Shown in pieces: positions 22,467-25,844 of a stretch of 25,844 nt of DNA (the stretch's first letter is position 1; each line of letters begins with the position of its first letter). The notes under the pieces are model-generated. The model saw only the letters and a program-made list of their open reading frames with translations. It was not told the origin of the DNA and searched no databases. This stretch comes from an uncultured Collinsella sp. (GTDB lineage: Bacteria > Actinomycetota > Coriobacteriia > Coriobacteriales > Coriobacteriaceae): the NCBI GenBank assembly GCA_937997605.1, contig CALLFD010000116.1:1-25844 (forward strand), written 5' to 3'. Made by a program: the position numbers and the translations under genes.

Positions 22467-22494
22467 AGCTGCAACTGACTCGTAAGGAGCATCC

Positions 22495-23421
22495 ATGCCC
22501 ATTCGCATCCCCGACGCCCTCCCTGCCGCCGCGCAGCTCGAGAGCGAGAACATCTTTGTCATGACCGAGTACCGCGCGCTGCACCAGGATATCCGTCCGC
22601 TGCGCGTGCTCATCCTCAACCTCATGCCCACCAAGATCGCTACCGAGACGCAGATCATGCGCAAGCTCTCCAACACGCCGCTGCAGGTGGAGGTGGACCT
22701 GCTGCGTACCAAGACGCACGAGGCCACGCATGTGAGCGCCGGCCACCTGGAGACGTTCTACCGCACGTTCGATGACATCCGCGACATCCACTACGACGGC
22801 TTGATCATCACGGGCGCCCCGGTGGAGCAGATGCCGTTCGAGGAGGTCGACTACTGGCCCGAGCTCTGCCAGATCATGGATTGGTCCACCACGCACGTGC
22901 ACTCTACGCTGCACATTTGTTGGGGCGCGCAGGCCGGCCTGTACCATCATTACGGTATCCAGAAGTACGACCTGCCGGCAAAGGCGAGTGGCGTGTTCGA
23001 GCATTATCTGGTGAAGCCGCAAAGCCCGCTGGTCCGCGGCTTCGACGACCGCTTCTATGCCGTACATTCGCGCAACACCGATGTGCGCCGCGAGGACGTG
23101 GAGGCCGAACCGCAGCTTGAGGTCGTGGCCGTGTCCGACGAGGTGGGCCTGTACATCGTCAAGTCGACCGACAGCCGTCGCTTCTTTGTCTTTGGTCACC
23201 CCGAGTACGATACCGACACGCTGCGCCTGGAGTACGAGCGCGACGTGAAGCGCGGCCTCAACCCTCAGGTGCCGGCGCACTACTTCCCGGGTGACGACCC
23301 CACCGCCGAGCCGCGCAACGTCTGGCGCAGCCAGGCTCAGCTGTTCTACACCAACTGGCTCAACTACTACGTCTACCAGACCACGCCCTACGACCTGGCC
23401 CGCGCCGGCGAGGAGCATTAG
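22495..23421 (+). CDS. metA: Homoserine O-acyltransferase MetA, predicted acetyl-CoA-dependent
   Basis: First committed step of methionine biosynthesis: activation of L-homoserine by O-acylation. The protein has 308 residues, the usual MetA length. The nucleophile Cys142 (HICWGAQA) and the His235/Glu237 pair (FGHPEYD) fall at the same numbers as in E. coli MetA. Residue 111 is Glu (TGAPVE). In this family Gly111 goes with succinyl-CoA and Glu111 with acetyl-CoA, so this enzyme is predicted to make O-acetylhomoserine despite its usual 'succinyltransferase' name. AAGGAG (22484-22489) precedes the ATG. Neighbours are unrelated. Confidence 0.93.
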   Translation: MPIRIPDALPAAAQLESENIFVMTEYRALHQDIRPLRVLILNLMPTKIATETQIMRKLSNTPLQVEVDLLRTKTHEATHVSAGHLETFYRTFDDIRDIHYDGLIITGAPVEQMPFEEVDYWPELCQIMDWSTTHVHSTLHICWGAQAGLYHHYGIQKYDLPAKASGVFEHYLVKPQSPLVRGFDDRFYAVHSRNTDVRREDVEAEPQLEVVAVSDEVGLYIVKSTDSRRFFVFGHPEYDTDTLRLEYERDVKRGLNPQVPAHYFPGDDPTAEPRNVWRSQAQLFYTNWLNYYVYQTTPYDLARAGEEH

Positions 23422-23444
23422 GCCGTCGGGAAGTGCACCAGCCG

Positions 23445-24041
23445 TTAGGCGCTGATGATGCGGGGTAGCGGCAGGTCGTGGGCATCGATGGGGATGTGGT
23501 CGACGTGCTGCTCGTCAAAGGCGATGCCGATGATTTGACATGCGGGCGAGAGCATGGGCAGGTAGCGGTCATAGCAGCCGCCGCCGTAGCCCAGGCGCGC
23601 GCCGGTTTGGTCGAAGGCCACGAGCGGCACGACGATCATGTCGAGAGCTTCGGCAGGCACGATAGGGAAGCGGTTACTGTCGATGTCCGTGGCCGCAAAG
23701 GCCTTCGTGGGGTGGGCGATAAACGGAGCCGCGGACGCATCGTCGGCGGCAACTGCCCGCATACACATGCGCTGGCCACAAGCCACGGCGTCTGCTGCCG
23801 AGAGCATGCACGGATAGACTACGTGCCAGCCGCGCGTGGCGGCCGCAGCGGCAAACGCGGCAGGGTCTACCTCGGAACCCATCGCGGCGTAGACGGCAAC
23901 GGTGCGCGGCGCCGCGGCATCCAAGCGGCCCAGCAGCTCAACCAGCCGTGCACAGATATCAGCAGACTTCGCCGCCCGCACATCCAAATCGAGAGCATCG
24001 CGCCGAGCAATCACCGCCCGCCGCAACTCAGCCTTGTCCAT
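23445..24041 (-). CDS. 5-formyltetrahydrofolate cyclo-ligase
   Basis: ATP-dependent conversion of 5-formyl-THF to 5,10-methenyl-THF, returning folate to one-carbon metabolism (MTHFS/YgfA family), 198 residues. The signature GYGGGCYDRYL is at 151-161; the N-terminal KAELRRAVIARRDAL is the usual ATP-binding start. The ATG at 24041 follows a GGGAGAGGGAG purine tract. An upstream in-frame TTG at 24068 lies inside repeat copy D and is rejected. It is convergent with metA, 23 nt apart. Confidence 0.92.
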   Translation of the reverse strand: MDKAELRRAVIARRDALDLDVRAAKSADICARLVELLGRLDAAAPRTVAVYAAMGSEVDPAAFAAAAATRGWHVVYPCMLSAADAVACGQRMCMRAVAADDASAAPFIAHPTKAFAATDIDSNRFPIVPAEALDMIVVPLVAFDQTGARLGYGGGCYDRYLPMLSPACQIIGIAFDEQHVDHIPIDAHDLPLPRIISA

Positions 24042-24060
24042 CCCGGCTCCCTCTCCCAGA

Positions 24061-24106
24061 CCTACCAAAAAGGGACAGGTTTATTCTGGCAGGTATTATC
24101 TGGGCA
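24061..24106 (+). repeat. CCTACC palindromic repeat, copy D
   Basis: CCTACCAAAAAGGGACAGG core with TTTATTCTGGCAGG end and the TTATCTGGGCA extension, also found inverted beside copies B and C. It lies just upstream of the cyclo-ligase gene and downstream of hicB. Confidence 0.85.
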
Positions 24107-24113
24107 AACAGCA

Positions 24114-24151
24114 AAAACAACCACGAAGGGAACACAGGCACCCTCGTGGTG
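24114..24151 (-). terminator. Terminator of hicAB
   Basis: ACCACGAAGGG (24120-24130) pairs with CCCTCGTGGT (24141-24150) with one bulged A. On the minus strand it is followed by TTGTTTTTGC, giving a T-tract in the right orientation for hicB. Confidence 0.7.
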
Positions 24152-24174
24152 GTTTTGATGGCGACTCGTCTCTA

Positions 24175-24504
24175 TTACAACGCCGCGGCGATTGCTTCGG
24201 CCACAAATTTGTTAAGCGATTCACCCTTCTTTGCCGCCGCCAGTGCTGCCTGCTTGTGAAGCTCGGAGCCTGTTCTCACATTGAATGAGCCCTTAAAAGC
24301 CCGCTCTGGTTCCTTGCCCTTTTCGGCACAAAACTCAAGGTAATCGTCGACGGCGTCGTGGAAGCATTGCTCCACTTCTTCAGCCGTGGAGCCTTCAAAT
24401 ACGATTGCGTCCCTAATGCCGGCGACCATACCTGTTAGCACATGCTGTTCGGCATCGAACTCGACCGGGGCGAAATAACCCTTGTATGCCAAAACGTTAC
24501 TCAT
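24175..24504 (-). CDS. hicB: HicB-family antitoxin
   Basis: Antitoxin of a type II toxin-antitoxin pair, about 109 residues. The N-terminal part (about 1-65, YKGYFAPVEFDAEQHVLTGMVAGI and the EEVEQCFHDAVDDYLEF helix) is the partial RNase H-like HicB fold that binds the toxin. The C-terminal part (about 74-109, FNVRTGSELHKQAALAAAKKGESLNKFVAEAI) is a ribbon-helix-helix DNA-binding domain, so it probably represses its own operon. The ATG at 24504 has GGAGG five bases upstream; it overlaps the end of hicA by 8 nt. Base composition is less GC-rich than the neighbours, suggesting acquisition. Confidence 0.9.
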   Translation of the reverse strand: MSNVLAYKGYFAPVEFDAEQHVLTGMVAGIRDAIVFEGSTAEEVEQCFHDAVDDYLEFCAEKGKEPERAFKGSFNVRTGSELHKQAALAAAKKGESLNKFVAEAIAAAL

Positions 24505-24760
24505 GACTACCTCCGACATCTTGCAGAAAGCGAACGATGTTTCGAATGGTCCCCGCTGTCAATTCGTCAGATGGATGAGGCGCGTGCATTACGAACATCC
24601 TGCCATCTGATGGCCTGTAGAAGCGAACACGCGATCCGGATGTCTTGCCTTTGCTGTACATTTCAAAGCCATACGAAGCCATGACTTTTATAAAATCCGC
24701 ATACCGATACGTCGAAGGGCAGCTAAACAGTTGGGCGATGAGTTTATCGGTCCGCGTCAT
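24497..24760 (-). CDS. hicA: HicA-family toxin (mRNA interferase)
   Basis: Small dsRBD-like toxin expected to cleave mRNA when free of HicB, 87 residues. The C-terminal part GSRVRFYRPSDGRMFVMHAPHPSDELTAGTIRNIVRFL fits the longer HicA group. The GSH motif with the catalytic His of short HicA proteins reads GSR here (Arg44), while HAPHP supplies His59 and His62. GAGGCGGG lies right before the ATG. It is first in the operon and overlaps hicB. Whether it is active cannot be told from sequence. Confidence 0.85.
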   Translation of the reverse strand: MTRTDKLIAQLFSCPSTYRYADFIKVMASYGFEMYSKGKTSGSRVRFYRPSDGRMFVMHAPHPSDELTAGTIRNIVRFLQDVGGSHE

Positions 24761-24774
24761 CCCGCCTCACATTC

Positions 24775-24795
24775 TGCAACTATATTCTAGTTGCA
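24775..24795 (-). promoter_or_regulatory. Candidate HicB operator
   Basis: Perfect inverted repeat TGCAACTA-N5-TAGTTGCA, 14 nt upstream of the hicA start, covering the -10 box. Position and symmetry suit autorepression by the HicB ribbon-helix-helix domain. Confidence 0.65.
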
Positions 24796-24812
24796 ATTTC
24801 AGTTCGATGCAA
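24784..24812 (-). promoter_or_regulatory. hicAB promoter
   Basis: Minus strand TTGCAT (24807-24812), 17-bp spacer, TAGAAT (24784-24789). Confidence 0.65.
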
Positions 24813-24823
24813 GCACCTCTACT

Positions 24824-24857
24824 ATAGAACATGTGTGCGTATAGAACAAGTGTTCGA
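24824..24857. repeat. 17-bp tandem repeat with a LexA-like site
   Basis: ATAGAACATGTGTGCGT is followed directly by ATAGAACAAGTGTTCGA, 14 of 17 identical. The second unit contains GAAC-AAGT-GTTCGA, one base short of the Gram-positive LexA box TCGAAC-N4-GTTCGA. Confidence 0.5.
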
Positions 24858-24901
24858 ACTACCACGAAGGGCGCCTGTGAACTGCGCCCTTCGTGGTAGT
24901 T
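24857..24901 (-). terminator. Terminator hairpin of the M16C peptidase gene
   Basis: A perfect 18-bp stem (24857-24874 with 24884-24901) with a 9-nt loop, 15 nt after the peptidase stop. The better T run (TTTT) is on the plus strand, so termination on the minus strand relies on the stem. It shares ACCACGAAGGG with the hicAB terminator. Confidence 0.7.
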
Positions 24902-24915
24902 TTGCTTGCCGTGCC

Positions 24916-25844
24916 TTAGCCCAGCAGGTCGACTACGTTAAAGCCGGCGTTGCTCTTGGCGATGACGTCTCGGCCGCCAAAGACACAGGTGGGCGATTCG
25001 GCCGCAATGCGCGTCACGTCGGCACCGAGCGAGCGAAGCTCACCGGGCGTGGCGGCGAGCATCTGGGCGCGGCGCTCCTCGCGTGCATGCGGATCGAGCC
25101 CGGCCAGGTAGGTCGTGTTGCGGCGCTTGGTGAGCGCGTACGGCTTCACCGGCGCGTCCATGCCGCTCACGCAGCTCACGATAAAGCCCTCAAAGGCGGC
25201 CTCGTCGGGCTCAAAGCTGCCGAGCCATTCGCCTGCGCGCGCCACGCGCTCAATCGAGGGGTCGATTGCCGGGTCGCGGTAGGTGTAGAACGCCGCCTGA
25301 CGCTCGCCTGCCGCGCGGAATCCGCAGCCGTACGCACCGCCCTTAACGCGGATCTCGTTCCACAGATAGTCGTAGGAGAGCGCGTTGGCGGCAACCGCCC
25401 AGGCGCCCGTCACGTCAATGCCCAAGCGACGCGGGTCGCACGCGCTTGCCGCAAAGCAGATGTCGCTAGGGATGACAAAAGCCTCGTGGCGGTCGCACGG
25501 CGTCGGCACCACGAGTGAGTCGCGGCCGGCATCGGCGCCGTTGCTAGCGTCCAGCCCCAGGTCGCCCGCGGCATCCCAGTACGCGTCAAAGTCCTCATCG
25601 CTGCCGGTAAAACTCGCCATGCAGCCATCGGCCACAAAGATGCGGCCCGCCAGCTCGGCAAGCTTGGTACGCAGCCCGTCCACGCGCTCGTCAAAGTGCT
25701 CGAGCAGATTGCGCAGGAACAGGTAGAAATCCACGCCCGAAAGCTGCTCGCGCACCACGGCCGAAGGCGAGCTGTAGCTCATCGCGCGACCGAGCGCCGC
25801 CGAGTGGCCGTTGTTGATAAAGCCCTGCTCAAGCCCAATGCGAA
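24916..25844 (-). CDS. M16C-family metallopeptidase (PreP/Cym1-like), C-terminal part
   Basis: Peptide-degrading zinc protease of the M16C (presequence protease/falcilysin) family. Only the last 309 codons lie in the window; the frame is open to the right edge, so the Met at 25782 is internal. FINNGHSAALGRAMSYSSPSAVVREQLSGVDFY matches the M16C-associated region after the N-terminal catalytic half. The C-terminal half carries the RVKGGAYGCGFR-like segment (IRVKGGAYGCGF), the substrate-binding R/Y region of M16 C-domains. The zinc-binding HXXEH lies outside the window, so activity cannot be judged here. The stop is followed by a strong hairpin. Confidence 0.88.
   Translation of the reverse strand, partial: RIGLEQGFINNGHSAALGRAMSYSSPSAVVREQLSGVDFYLFLRNLLEHFDERVDGLRTKLAELAGRIFVADGCMASFTGSDEDFDAYWDAAGDLGLDASNGADAGRDSLVVPTPCDRHEAFVIPSDICFAASACDPRRLGIDVTGAWAVAANALSYDYLWNEIRVKGGAYGCGFRAAGERQAAFYTYRDPAIDPSIERVARAGEWLGSFEPDEAAFEGFIVSCVSGMDAPVKPYALTKRRNTTYLAGLDPHAREERRAQMLAATPGELRSLGADVTRIAAESPTCVFGGRDVIAKSNAGFNVVDLLG

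Noticed and set aside
22283..22494. Possible SAM riboswitch or T-box before metA
   Set aside because: The gap is short, the likely -10 leaves only about 20 nt of leader, and no conserved riboswitch or T-box core is seen.
6696..24106. CRISPR array made by the recurring CCTACC elements
   Set aside because: Copies are kilobases apart, occur in both orientations, and there are no spacers or cas genes.
23478..24158. 226-codon plus-strand frame ending in KGTGLFWQV-like residues
   Set aside because: It is antisense to the folate cyclo-ligase gene and its end is a translation of repeat copy D and the hicAB terminator.
1..25844. tRNA, rRNA, prophage or transposase genes
   Set aside because: None was recognised on either strand; all long frames are assigned to metabolic, repair, regulatory or toxin-antitoxin genes, or are shadows.

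Overview
The window is GC-rich, densely coded bacterial DNA with strongly GC-biased codon use. Gene content suggests a gut Coriobacteriia member, most likely Collinsella or a close relative: a Man-family PTS next to SIS-domain sugar-amine deglycases, many GntR/UTRA regulators, an L-2-hydroxyacid dehydrogenase and abundant small palindromic repeats. The genus is inferred from gene style, not from a marker gene.

Layout. 1-6.7 kb is housekeeping: the 3' end of nth (endonuclease III), mfd, a PAP2 membrane phosphatase, a threonine-aldolase-type PLP enzyme and a GNAT acetyltransferase. 6.7-21.2 kb is an accessory metabolic region. In order it holds gntR1 (minus strand) divergent from SIS gene 1, an EamA/DMT transporter, a Man-family PTS (fused EIIAB, then EIIC, EIID), SIS gene 2, a HAD phosphatase, a YitT-type membrane protein, gntR2, recQ, gntR3 and SIS gene 3. 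21.3-25.8 kb holds an L-lactate/2-hydroxyacid dehydrogenase (minus) divergent from metA, 5-formyl-THF cyclo-ligase (minus), a hicAB toxin-antitoxin pair (minus) and the C-terminal part of an M16C peptidase (minus, cut by the window edge).

How it works together. The best reading of the middle region is a utilisation system for glycated amino acids (Amadori products such as fructoselysine). The PTS would import and 6-phosphorylate the substrate. The SIS proteins, which all keep the Glu and His (16 residues apart) of FrlB/FraB-type deglycases, would split it into a hexose-6-phosphate and a free amine. Three paralogous deglycases and three UTRA regulators in about 14 kb suggest several related substrates under separate control. 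A decamer TGTATNTAAC recurs upstream of gntR1, SIS1 and the DMT gene, with weaker relatives upstream of the PTS operon and gntR2. A different repeat, ATAGRACAAY in tandem, brackets the promoter of SIS gene 3.

The intergenic DNA is unusually structured. There are at least seven small hairpin repeats whose loops carry GGGAC or a close variant, in four stem classes, one class present four times. There are also three large nested palindromes (8686-8750, 14820-14938, 17065-17163). Some repeats supply stop codons or a ribosome binding site to flanking genes. No tRNA, rRNA, CRISPR array, transposase or prophage gene is visible.
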